Shown piece after piece: positions 29,520 through 36,669 of a DNA stretch of 57,702 nt. The notes beneath the pieces are model-generated. The model was not told the origin of the DNA. It saw only the letters and a list, made by a program, of their open reading frames with translations, and made no database searches. Source of the DNA: Candidatus Acidiferrales bacterium (GTDB lineage: Bacteria; Acidobacteriota; Terriglobia; Acidiferrales; UBA7541); NCBI GenBank assembly GCA_030037525.1, contig JASHRC010000256.1, positions 1 through 57,702 on the forward strand, in the 5' to 3' direction. How positions within the stretch are numbered: position 1 is the first letter of the stretch; the number at the start of each line of letters is the position of its first letter. The position numbers were made by a program, and so were the translations under genes.

Positions 29520-29965
29520 ATGCCAACACCGTTCGAGAGTGCTCAATTGAATCTTCAGTTGTACGACCTTCGCCGCGAACCCGTTTTGCGAGAGGCGCGC
29601 TCTTGGTTCCTGTTCGAGTTCAACCCCGAGAGTTTCGCCGACCTTGTTTCGGCAGTTAGCGGGGACCGCGACGCCTGGTTCCGCATGGTTCTCGGCTACT
29701 GGGACATGGCTGCCTCTATGGTTACCATGGGCGCGATTGACGGCGATGCGTTCCGCGCGGCGCACGGGGAGATCTTCGCCACATTCAGTAAGATTCAACC
29801 GTTATCGCAGAAATGCGATCCTCCAGCGGAGAGCCACAATTTTGCAAACACATAGAGGCCGTTGTAATGGCGGCTCCAGACGCCGAGACGACTCTGACAC
29901 GCCGCCGTGAGGCGATACGCGCTGCAATCAGAGCACGCAAACAACACTCGGAACCAGCCACCTAG
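29520..29965 (+). pseudogene. Conserved hypothetical gene broken by one frameshift
   Basis: The first part (MPTPFESAQLNLQLYDLRRE ... WFRMVLGYWDMAASMVTMGA ... GEIFATFSKIQP) is a recognisable small acidobacterial hypothetical protein. Around base 29800 the frame shifts. The correct C-terminus continues in another frame as VIAEMRSSSGEPQFCKHIE and TLTRRREAIRAAIRARK to a TAG at 29963-29965. Joined, the product would be about 148 residues. Either a single-base deletion or a sequencing error. Function unknown. Confidence 0.6.
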
Positions 29966-30172
29966 ACGCTGCCCGGTCCCAAATCGCCTGATTTAACGGG
30001 CTGGTTGACGGCCTTACCCTACAAATCCAATCTCTTCTTCAAATTCAAATTTCTAGACTCGGCAGATGGGACCCGCGCCAAAATTCAAGTCTGCGGCGAG
30101 CGCGGGGCGAAGGAATTCACTTATCAATTTCACTGCAAGGCGAACTTGACTCTAAACCCAACCGTGCTCTGA
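29966..30172 (+). other. Open fragment with protein-like composition
   Basis: Directly after the TAG of the preceding gene, the same frame stays open as DLTGWLTALPYKSNLFFKFK, then FLDSADGTRAKIQVCGERG and YQFHCKANLTLNPTVL to a TGA at 30170-30172. There is no standard start codon. The sequence looks like the end of a real protein whose beginning is lost. Unrecognised. Confidence 0.3.
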
Positions 30173-30370
30173 GGCCGGAACAGTATCCAGTGAGCATTTC
30201 TTTCCAAGTCCGCTGTTGGGACTCCGGAGGCCACAGTTCCCCCAAGACTTTTCTTGCCTCCTCATGCCTGCCGGCATACAGATAGTCGAGAACCAAAAGC
30301 GGACAGTTGATTTCGTGCCTAGATAATCTTCGTGGACTTCATTCGGACTTGGGTGGAGAAATTCCTGCAA
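30117..30370 (-). pseudogene. Frameshifted small hypothetical gene
   Basis: MQEFLHPSPNEVHEDYL in one minus frame passes into HEINCPLLVLDYLYAGRHEE and RKVLGELWPPESQQRTWKEM in another, ending at a TGA (30117-30119). The NCPLLVLDYLYAG phrase resembles a short helical repeat protein seen in acidobacterial genomes. One frame change makes it non-functional as it stands. Overlaps the end of the opposite-strand fragment. Confidence 0.4.
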
Positions 30371-30485
30371 GTTCTCATTGTTCAGTTTGCTTTGCGCCTG
30401 CTAGATTACCGCGCTGGAATGGATCGTTCTGTGCAATGATTTGTGCAACCAAGCGAAATGTGAAGGGCTAACCGATTGAAAAAAT

Positions 30486-30530
30486 TGGGGTGAGCGATGG
30501 GATTTGAACCCACGACCCTCGGTTCCACAG
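30486..30530 (-). repeat. Partial tRNA-His (3' half with CCA), candidate att site
   Basis: 45 bases identical to 36574-36618, i.e. the 3' half of tRNA-His from the anticodon loop through T-arm and acceptor to an encoded CCA. A near-identical stretch beyond the CCA (TGAAAAAA-TGGGG with one difference) extends the repeat. The 5' half is absent. This is the classic footprint of integration into a tRNA gene. Confidence 0.8.
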
Positions 30531-30631
30531 GAGCCGGGGACTGAATCTAAGCCGTGTCTTTGCCGTCGCTTACAAACAGACCCTCGCTTCAACTGCTCCA
30601 ATTGTTCCAAGCGGAAGGCGAGCGAAGAGTA

Positions 30632-31069
30632 TCAGCTGGATTGTGGTTTTTCTACTCGCCACTGAAAGGGCCGGAACTCGGCAAGCTTCTTGAAATCGCG
30701 TACATTGCCCGTTATCACCTCGATACCCGAGCGTCCCGCGCTCATTGCGATCAGCGCATCGTTGGTCAGGCGTCCCTTCCCGATCTGCTCGTAATCGTAC
30801 TTGGCCGCAACGAGAGCGAGCACTTTCCCGGTTTGTGTCCAGTCCGTCAGGCTGGGGACCAAAATGCGGCGGGCTCGGTGGAAGTCACGCTCAAGGTGCT
30901 CAACAACGTGGCGATTGTGCGCGCTCACCCCAGCATAAAGCTCTTCCAGCACGACCGAACTCAGTCAAATAGGGGCACCCGCCGCAATTCGTCTCAGATC
31001 GGCGACTGCCTCATCCCCCGACCGCAAGGCCGTGATGTAAATGGATGTATCGAACAACACCGGCTGCAT
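30632..31069 (-). pseudogene. vapC: VapC-type PIN-domain toxin with in-frame nonsense codon
   Basis: The frame from ATG 31069 begins MQPVLFDTSIYITALRSGDE (first PIN aspartate in FDTS), stops at codon 35 with a TGA (30965-30967), then resumes in the same frame as LSSVVLEELYAGVSAHNR and continues to the catalytic acids (LTNDALIAMSA, VITGNVRDFKKLAEF). Relatives usually have tryptophan before LSS, so TGG to TGA is the likely lesion. The ATG starts immediately after the vapB stop (TAG-ATG), the standard antitoxin-toxin order. An internal start could make only a domain fragment lacking the first acid. Probably an inactivated ribonuclease toxin. Confidence 0.75.
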
Positions 31070-31303
31070 CTACGGCTCCAGCGTGCCGTATGCATCCTTA
31101 ACAGCGATGCCACTTTTCAGAAAGCGCTCATTGGCTTCGGCTGCTAATCGGTTCCTCTCATGTTCGGAAATCACCAAATCCAACGCGCGGTCGATGGCCT
31201 CTGTTTCGGTGCCGACCTGTAAGACCTTCTGCGCGCGTTTGATCTTCACGGCGTCCAACCGAAAGTGCTTATGGGATCGCGTCCTAGGGGTCGGCATTTT
31301 CAT
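31070..31303 (-). CDS. vapB: VapB-like antitoxin
   Basis: 77 residues. A short basic N-terminus (MKMPTPRTRSHKHFRLD) is followed by a helical dimerisation/DNA-binding region (KIKRAQKVLQVGTETEAIDRA) and a C-terminal toxin-neutralising tail (ERFLKSGIAVKDAYG). Upstream AGGAG fits either ATG 31303 or ATG 31297. It stops right before the toxin ATG. With the toxin broken, this antitoxin is probably an orphan remnant, although it is intact. Confidence 0.75.
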   Translation of the reverse strand: MKMPTPRTRSHKHFRLDAVKIKRAQKVLQVGTETEAIDRALDLVISEHERNRLAAEANERFLKSGIAVKDAYGTLEP

Positions 31304-31489
31304 TGGCTCCTAATTAAGTATAGCACATGCCATGTACACATCTGCATGTCATGTGAACACGGGCATATCCTTAGCAAAGTTCTATTCGCCCGATTCTGGG
31401 TCCATCCGCGAGATAATCCAGCCCGCGGACTGCTGCGTTGTCCACAGCACAACACCATCGGGTTGGTGGCTAGGAAAAGGGAGCCCCGC

Positions 31490-33361
31490 GTGAGAAGCGA
31501 TTTAGCAATCAAACTCCAAGGGTTGACAGGGTTTCTTTCGGTGATTGCCTTAGTTGTTCAGATAGCGTCATCCCTGTCCTTCGAGGTGCTGAGCGCGCCT
31601 CGGCTCAGGGCCCAGACACCCGCATCGCAGGCCCATTTTACATTTCCCGATACACCTGCAGCCAAGCAACTTCAAGCATGGCTGGCTGCGTTCGACAGCG
31701 GCGACCGGGCTACCATCCAAGCCTTCGTAGCAAAGTCCATGCCCGAGGGCACTGGCCCGGGCTTTGTCGAGCGTACAGTGCAGATGCGGGATCAGCTTGG
31801 CGGCCTCGATTTCCAGAAAATTGAGGAGTCGACGGATCTCCGATTTGTCGCGATCGCGCAGACGCGTTTGGGCGGAGAACGCATCCGGCTGACTGTGGAG
31901 GTGGATTCCGCTGAACCGCACCGGATTACCTCGATTTTTCTCCAGCCGGCATCGCCGCCTGGGAACACTCCGCCTCCCCCAGACATGACGGAAGCTGAGG
32001 TTCAGACGGCCCGGACGCAGCCTTCCTTTCACCAATTCTCCGCCTGGCTGGGGGCCTTCAACAGCGGTGATAAGAATCAGTACCGGGAGTTCCTGGAGAA
32101 CAACTTTCCAACTCGAGTATCGAGCCTGGACCGAGATATGGAACTTCGCGAGGGCACGGGTGGATTCGAGTTCCGCAAGCTGGAGCAGGGCTCAGCCACG
32201 CGGGTTAGCGGACTGGTCCAGGAGCGCGATTCCGATCAGTTCGCTCGCTTCACATTGATGGTGGAGCCGACCGAACCGCACCATATTCTCTCGATGAGCC
32301 TCGTGGCTATTCCACGTCCGGCAGCGTTCCCTATTTCGCGCTTGACCGAGATCGAAGCCATCGCAGCCGTTAAGGCACAGGTCGAGAAGAATGTTGGCGC
32401 CGACCGTTTCGCCGGGGCGGTGCTGGTAGGGAAGAATGGTAAGTTGCTGTTCAGCGGCGCATACGGATTGGCGGACCGCGAGAAGAAGATTCCCAACACC
32501 CTCGACACCCGTTTCCGGATTGGGTCGATGAATAAGATGTTTACAGCTGTGGTGGTTCTGCAACTGGTCGAAGCCGGCAGGCTCAAACTGACGGACCCGC
32601 TCGGGAAGTACATCACCGATTATCCCAATCAGGAGATCGCCACCAAGGTGACGATCGATCAGTTGTTGACGCATACAGGCGGCACGGGTGACATCTTCGG
32701 CCCGGAATTCAACAAGCATCGCCAGGAGCTCCGAACTCTCAACGACTATGTGGCGCTGTATGGCAAGCGGGGTCCTCAGTTTGAACCCGGTAGCCAGTGG
32801 CGGTATAGCAATTACGGCATGGTGCTGCTCGGAGTTGTGATCGAGAGGGTGACTGGCCAAAGTTATTACGATTACGTCCAGGAGCACATCTACAAACCCG
32901 CCGGGATGACCCTGACCGGATCATTGCCTGAAGATCAAGCAGTCGCTGGGCGTTCCATCGGATACATGAGGTCGGAAAGCGGTAGCTGGGTCCCCAACAC
33001 CGATACGCTGCCCTATCGCGGGACCTCGGCGGGCGGTGGTTACTCAACGGTAGGAGATCTTCTAAAGTTTGCCAATGCCCTGATGACCCACAAATTGCTG
33101 AACGCCGTCTCCACGGAATTACTGATTACTGGAAAAGTGGAGGCAGGGCCGGGCGGCAAATATGCCTATGGGTTTGAGGATCACCGCGACAAGGACGGAA
33201 ACGGATGGGTGGGCCATGGAGGCGGCGCGCCTGGCATGAATGGCGATTTGAAGATTTACCCGAAATCCGGATACGTTGTCGCGGTCTTGGCGAACGAGGA
33301 TCCTCCGGCGGCGCAGCGAATCTCGGAATTTCTTGATCCCCGCCTGCCAGAGGGAAAGTGA
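31490..33361 (+). CDS. Class C beta-lactamase-family serine hydrolase with duplicated N-terminal domain
   Basis: 623 residues from GTG 31490, chosen because a signal peptide follows at once (LQGLTGFLSVIALVVQIASS). Two similar domains of about 95 residues come first: one around LQAWLAAFDSGDRATIQAFV, the other around FSAWLGAFNSGDKNQYREFL. They look like an internal duplication of a small alpha+beta module. The C-terminal catalytic domain has S346-MN-K349, Y439-S-N441 and H576-G-G, the SxxK, YxN and HGG motifs of AmpC/DD-peptidase-like enzymes. Most such proteins are esterases or peptidases, not resistance enzymes. Inside the tRNA-flanked island. Confidence 0.9.
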   Translation: MRSDLAIKLQGLTGFLSVIALVVQIASSLSFEVLSAPRLRAQTPASQAHFTFPDTPAAKQLQAWLAAFDSGDRATIQAFVAKSMPEGTGPGFVERTVQMRDQLGGLDFQKIEESTDLRFVAIAQTRLGGERIRLTVEVDSAEPHRITSIFLQPASPPGNTPPPPDMTEAEVQTARTQPSFHQFSAWLGAFNSGDKNQYREFLENNFPTRVSSLDRDMELREGTGGFEFRKLEQGSATRVSGLVQERDSDQFARFTLMVEPTEPHHILSMSLVAIPRPAAFPISRLTEIEAIAAVKAQVEKNVGADRFAGAVLVGKNGKLLFSGAYGLADREKKIPNTLDTRFRIGSMNKMFTAVVVLQLVEAGRLKLTDPLGKYITDYPNQEIATKVTIDQLLTHTGGTGDIFGPEFNKHRQELRTLNDYVALYGKRGPQFEPGSQWRYSNYGMVLLGVVIERVTGQSYYDYVQEHIYKPAGMTLTGSLPEDQAVAGRSIGYMRSESGSWVPNTDTLPYRGTSAGGGYSTVGDLLKFANALMTHKLLNAVSTELLITGKVEAGPGGKYAYGFEDHRDKDGNGWVGHGGGAPGMNGDLKIYPKSGYVVAVLANEDPPAAQRISEFLDPRLPEGK

Positions 33362-33740
33362 GCCTTGTAACTTCAGAGGGCACCTTCCTGGAACCTTAGC
33401 GGTTCTGGACGATGCCAGAAGGATTCGTCCTCGTAGGAAAGGTGATCGCAAGTTTGCAGAGTCCGCGCCGCTCGTTTTCGCGAAGATGCCCTCTGCTTAC
33501 ATGCATCCCACAGTAGGGCCGCATTTTCTTGCGGCTCTCATTGTGCGGTTTCACCTTTCGGTTTCGCATCATGGTTAACAGTGCCACCTTTTCTCTACTT
33601 GTTCCCGTTTTACGGTAAACATGAGATACAAAATTCGAAGTTTCTAAGGTGCTTGTTTTCAGAGGCTACTGCGGCAGAATTTGCATTTTCAAAAAGAAAA
33701 TCGATCTAAGCACTTCTTCGCGGGTCAAGCCGTGGGAATC
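33362..33740. other. Intergenic, no feature seen
   Basis: 379 bases downstream of the hydrolase. I find no protein similarity in any frame and no clear terminator hairpin. Confidence 0.3.
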
Positions 33741-33968
33741 AAACAGGAACAACGGTTTCGCCTTGTGATATCGCCCCGCATTCTGGATGAATACTGTCTT
33801 GTCCTGGACGAAATGATGAAAAAGCGTCCTCCCCCTGTAGTCACGTCGGTCCTCAGAATCATCGAGCTTAACGACGGCCTAGTTGAGAGCGTTCATTTTT
33901 TTTTCGAAACTCACAGCCTACAATCTTTCGCGCTCAATAAGGCGCTCAAAGGAAAGGAAACAAGGTGA
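33741..33968 (+). pseudogene. Possible PIN-domain (COG1569-like) toxin remnant
   Basis: The segment EQRFRLVISPRILDEYCLVL then DEMMKKRPPPVVTSVLRIIE resembles the middle of PIN-family toxins (FRLVISPEILEEY...). The catalytic N-terminus with its first aspartate and the C-terminal acids are not found in any frame nearby. The open frame runs to a TGA at 33966-33968, but the last third is not recognisable. Likely a fragment. Confidence 0.35.
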
Positions 33969-33984
33969 TATGGACTACTACCGG

Positions 33985-34110
33985 ACGCTATCTCACTGAC
34001 GTTGCCCAGCGAAATCCGAGCCTCCTTCGCAATGTCTGCAATTGCCGTGTTCCCGAATCTGTATCGCGATAAGTGGTCTTCTCAGCCGCCTGAAAAGCCG
34101 CGGCCGGTTG
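33985..34110 (-). pseudogene. TetR-family repressor N-terminal remnant
   Basis: On the minus strand AFQAAEKTTYR lies in one frame and RFGNTAIADIAKEARISLGN in the next. Together they give the TetR helix-turn-helix (AAEK....GNTAIADIAKEARIS.GNVY). The sequence then loses similarity. The ligand-binding domain is missing. Divergent from the SGNH hydrolase gene, with a palindrome in between. Confidence 0.5.
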
Positions 34111-34142
34111 TCTGCTTTCGTTTTCAACATCATCCCGTCTAA

Positions 34143-34158
34143 TGTCAGTTGACTGACA
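34143..34158. promoter_or_regulatory. 16-bp palindromic operator candidate
   Basis: TGTCAGTTGACTGACA has perfect 7-base arms (TGTCAGT/ACTGACA) around a TG centre, a size and layout typical of TetR-family operators. It lies between the TetR remnant and the hydrolase ribosome site (GGGGAGGTGG, 34211-34220). Confidence 0.5.
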
Positions 34159-34225
34159 CGCCAGCACATAAGATTAGCCGTTCAGGCGTCAACAGCAACG
34201 AGGCCGAAATGGGGAGGTGGACCTC

Positions 34226-35530
34226 ATGGCTCCATTACCGGACTGCACCGTCGCTTTTTGCCTTTTGTTTGTTTTCGTGCCACGAAATGTCGCGCAAAAC
34301 AACTGGATCGGAACTTGGGCTGCGGCCCCACAGGCCGCCGCCCAAGGGCGTGTGGACACCTTGCACAACCAGACCCTCCGCCTAATCGTGCACACCAGCG
34401 CTGGCGGGAAGAAGGTCCGCATCAAAATCTCGAACACTTTCGGCGACCAGCCTCTGCGCATAGGCGCCGCACGGATTGCCCGCCGTGCTTCCGAGGCGGA
34501 CATCGATCCCACCTCCGACCGCGCTCTGAAATTTCACGGAAACGCGTCCACCACAATTCCTCCCCATTCCATGGCGGTGAGCGATCCGGTCAACCTCGAA
34601 GCGCCCGCGCTCTCGGATTTGGCGATCAGCCTCTTTTTTCCAGAAACAGCGGCCCTGACCACCGTGCACATTCTGGCGCTCCAAACGAACTACGTCTCCG
34701 CCGAAACTGGGGACGCGACTGAGCAAATGAAGTTCCCTGTCGCCGAGACCATCATCTCCTGGCCTTTCCTCACTGGTGTAGATGTCGAATCTGCCCCTCA
34801 GGCAGCCGCTATCGTGGCGCTTGGTTCTTCGCTCACGGACGGCGATGGCTCCTCAATGGATGCCAACCGCCGTTGGCCCGACGTGCTTGCCGAGCGGCTC
34901 CAAAAAGCTGGTCGGGAAGATGCCGAACTCGCCGTCCTGAACGAAGGCATTATCGGCAATCGCCTGTTGAGCGACACCCAAAGCCCACAGCAAGCAGGCG
35001 GCCCGCCCCCGTTGGGAGCCGTTTACAAACAATTAGGGCCTGCCTTGGGTCAATCGGGCCTCGCCCGTTTCGACCGCGACGTGCTCGCTCAAGCTCGCGT
35101 GAAATACGTCATCCTCGCTCTCGGCGTTAATGACATACTCTTTCCGGGCTCGTTCATACCGCGAACCGCAAGTGTGACGGCCCAGGACCTGATCAACGGC
35201 AATCGTCAGCTCATCGCGCGCGCTCACATAAAGGGAATCCGTGTCATCGGCACGACGATTCCTGCTTTCGAGCATGCCCTCTTCCGCAACCCTTTCTATG
35301 ACCGTTTCTACAGTCCCGAGAAAGAGAAGATCCGCCGGGAGGTCAACGCCTGGATCCGTACTGGCGGCGAGTTCGACGGCGTAATCGATTTCGACCAAGC
35401 CATCCGCGACCCGAATCATTCCACGCAACTGCTGCCTGCCTTCGACAGCGGCGACCATTTGCACGTCAACAATGCAGGCAACGTCGCGCAAAGCAACGCC
35501 ATCCCCCTGTCCCTATTTCACAGCCGTTAA
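34226..35530 (+). CDS. Secreted SGNH/GDSL-family hydrolase
   Basis: 434 residues from ATG 34226 (GGGGAGG about seven bases upstream; a GTG three codons earlier is less likely). Signal peptide CTVAFCLLFVFVPRNVAQ. A beta-rich N-terminal domain (residues about 25-190) precedes the SGNH core: block I IVALGSSLTDG with S202 as nucleophile (GSS instead of the usual GDS), block III LALGVNDI, and block V GDHLHVNNAG supplying Asp and His. Relatives act as esterases on acetylated polysaccharides. The substrate is not determinable. Probably regulated in the past by the adjacent TetR protein. Confidence 0.88.
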   Translation: MAPLPDCTVAFCLLFVFVPRNVAQNNWIGTWAAAPQAAAQGRVDTLHNQTLRLIVHTSAGGKKVRIKISNTFGDQPLRIGAARIARRASEADIDPTSDRALKFHGNASTTIPPHSMAVSDPVNLEAPALSDLAISLFFPETAALTTVHILALQTNYVSAETGDATEQMKFPVAETIISWPFLTGVDVESAPQAAAIVALGSSLTDGDGSSMDANRRWPDVLAERLQKAGREDAELAVLNEGIIGNRLLSDTQSPQQAGGPPPLGAVYKQLGPALGQSGLARFDRDVLAQARVKYVILALGVNDILFPGSFIPRTASVTAQDLINGNRQLIARAHIKGIRVIGTTIPAFEHALFRNPFYDRFYSPEKEKIRREVNAWIRTGGEFDGVIDFDQAIRDPNHSTQLLPAFDSGDHLHVNNAGNVAQSNAIPLSLFHSR

Positions 35531-35673
35531 GTCAGCCCGCCGGGAGGTGATGACACCGCGCAGCGATTGCAACGACCGGTAAGGACAATCTTAAGCTGTC
35601 AGACCGTCAATTTTGTTGCACCTGATGTTTTGTTGATTTCCCTCTGTTTTACTACAAGGATCAACTGAAGAGC

Positions 35674-36150
35674 TCATTCCTGATATCGCGCTTCTCGATA
35701 TTTCAGGCTGAACAATATCGCCACAACGGCCAAGACGAGCGGACAGATCACGCTCGATTCGGGACCCACCGTTCCTCCCGTCAGCCACTGTGACCCGTTC
35801 AAAGTCACATTGAAGAGATTGTGCGACGGGGTAAACCCGCTGTTGGGCACCCCATAAAAGAATGTCTGGCTCCAGTCATAGCCGAGGTGAAAGCCCACCG
35901 CGCACCATAGAGTTCCGGTTCGCCGCAGAAACAAACACAACAACAGTCCAAACGACACGACCGACAGCGCACCGAATATGGTTTCTCCTTTATTGCTCAG
36001 GTGACTCAACCCGAAGAGAGCTGAAAGCACCGCTGCTGCGGGCCAAAAACCTATGCCAGTCGTCCGTGTGAACTGCGCATACCCGCGAAAGAGAAACTCC
36101 TCCGCTATGGCTGATAACAGGAATGCCCCGCCCCAGGCAGCCGCCAGAAA
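35674..36150 (-). pseudogene. N-terminally truncated CPBP (CAAX-type) intramembrane protease
   Basis: The frame is open from 36291, but recognisable protein begins only at FLAAAWGGAFLLSAIAEEFL. EEFLFRG (EExxxR), FGLSHL and GFHLGYDW provide the Glu and His residues of the CPBP/Abi active site, and several membrane helices follow. Family members normally have about 100 residues of helices before EExxxR; here only 17 remain before the boundary of the microprotein repeat. The upstream part of the open frame is antisense to that repeat. I infer that the repeat or a deletion at its edge removed the gene's start. Confidence 0.6.
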
Positions 36151-36360
36151 TTGATTCGGTGCTACGATTGGCGGGCGAGCAACAATGGAAACCAAACGAC
36201 ACTGGATCATCCGTTTCTTGACCGTCATTGCGGTGGCTGTCGCCGCTTTCTTGCTCCGACACCACTTCCGATGGGAGGCCCCCATCCTCAAGTAGGGTTC
36301 GGGAGATAAGCCGCAACGCGGTCGCTCGGCTTCAGGGCGCTCGACTGCGAGAACCTTATC
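36150..36360 (+). repeat. Microprotein repeat unit, copy 2
   Basis: Second copy of the 25080-25294 unit. The first 24 bases are identical, the 36-codon ORF has 11 base changes, and the following 65-base spacer has five changes in its first 59 bases and no indels. A 4-base length difference lies just before the ATG. Its left edge coincides with the point where the CPBP protease homology ends. Confidence 0.85.
36185..36295 (+). CDS. 36-residue single-pass membrane microprotein, copy 2
   Basis: Reads METKRHWIIRFLTVI then AVAVAAFLLRHHFRW and EAPILK. Same length as copy 1, with the hydrophobic core and the RHHFRW-PILK tail unchanged. The silent third-position differences between the copies argue that this frame, not the antisense one, is under selection. 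The ribosome site is weaker than in copy 1 (GGCGAG six bases before ATG). Divergent from the truncated membrane protease. Confidence 0.65.
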   Translation: METKRHWIIRFLTVIAVAVAAFLLRHHFRWEAPILK

Positions 36361-36441
36361 GTGGGTGCTTCACTGATCGGTGTGTTTTTGGGTGGGGCAA
36401 TCGGGGGTTTCGGCGTGTTGGTAACAAAGATACATCATTAG
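36361..36441 (+). CDS. 26-residue hydrophobic small ORF following the microprotein, copy 2
   Basis: GTG start exactly 65 bases after the microprotein stop, as for the ATG in copy 1. The product is GASLIGVFLGGAIGGFGVLV followed by TKIHH, a single glycine-rich membrane helix. Very short, so coding status rests only on the shared spacing and hydrophobicity. Confidence 0.35.
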   Translation: MGASLIGVFLGGAIGGFGVLVTKIHH

Positions 36442-36573
36442 TAAACTTTAAGTAAACGGCGAGGAGAAGGCTGCCCGCTATTGGCCCCTAGGGTAGGGAC
36501 GGGTTCTATTCGATTCTGTGCAACGATTTGTGCAACGACCAGAGTTGAAACTGGCGAAAGTCGCTGAAAAAAG

Positions 36574-36650
36574 TGGGGTGAGCGATGGGATTTGAACCCA
36601 CGACCCTCGGTTCCACAGACCGATGCTCTACCGGCTGAGCTACGCTCACC
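36574..36650 (-). tRNA. tRNA-His (anticodon GTG)
   Basis: The minus strand gives a 77-base cloverleaf: acceptor GGTGAGCG pairing with CGCTCACC, D-arm GCTCAGCCGGTAGAGC, anticodon arm CGGTCTGTGGAACCG with GTG at the anticodon position, T-arm GTGGGTTCAAATCCCA, and an encoded 3' CCA. The extra 5' G pairing opposite C is the tRNA-His identity element. Its 3' half is duplicated at 30486-30530. It begins 19 bases after the stop of the tyrosine recombinase gene. Confidence 0.97.
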
Positions 36651-36669
36651 AAAGAGAAGAAAACAAAGG

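Noticed and set aside
30965-30967. Possible selenocysteine at the VapC TGA
   Set aside because: PIN toxins use acidic residues, not selenocysteine. Relatives have Trp here, and I see no SECIS-like element right after the codon.
25080-36360. Microprotein repeats as a MITE
   Set aside because: No terminal inverted repeats or target duplications are visible, and the pattern of silent changes favours a coding unit. Not fully excluded.
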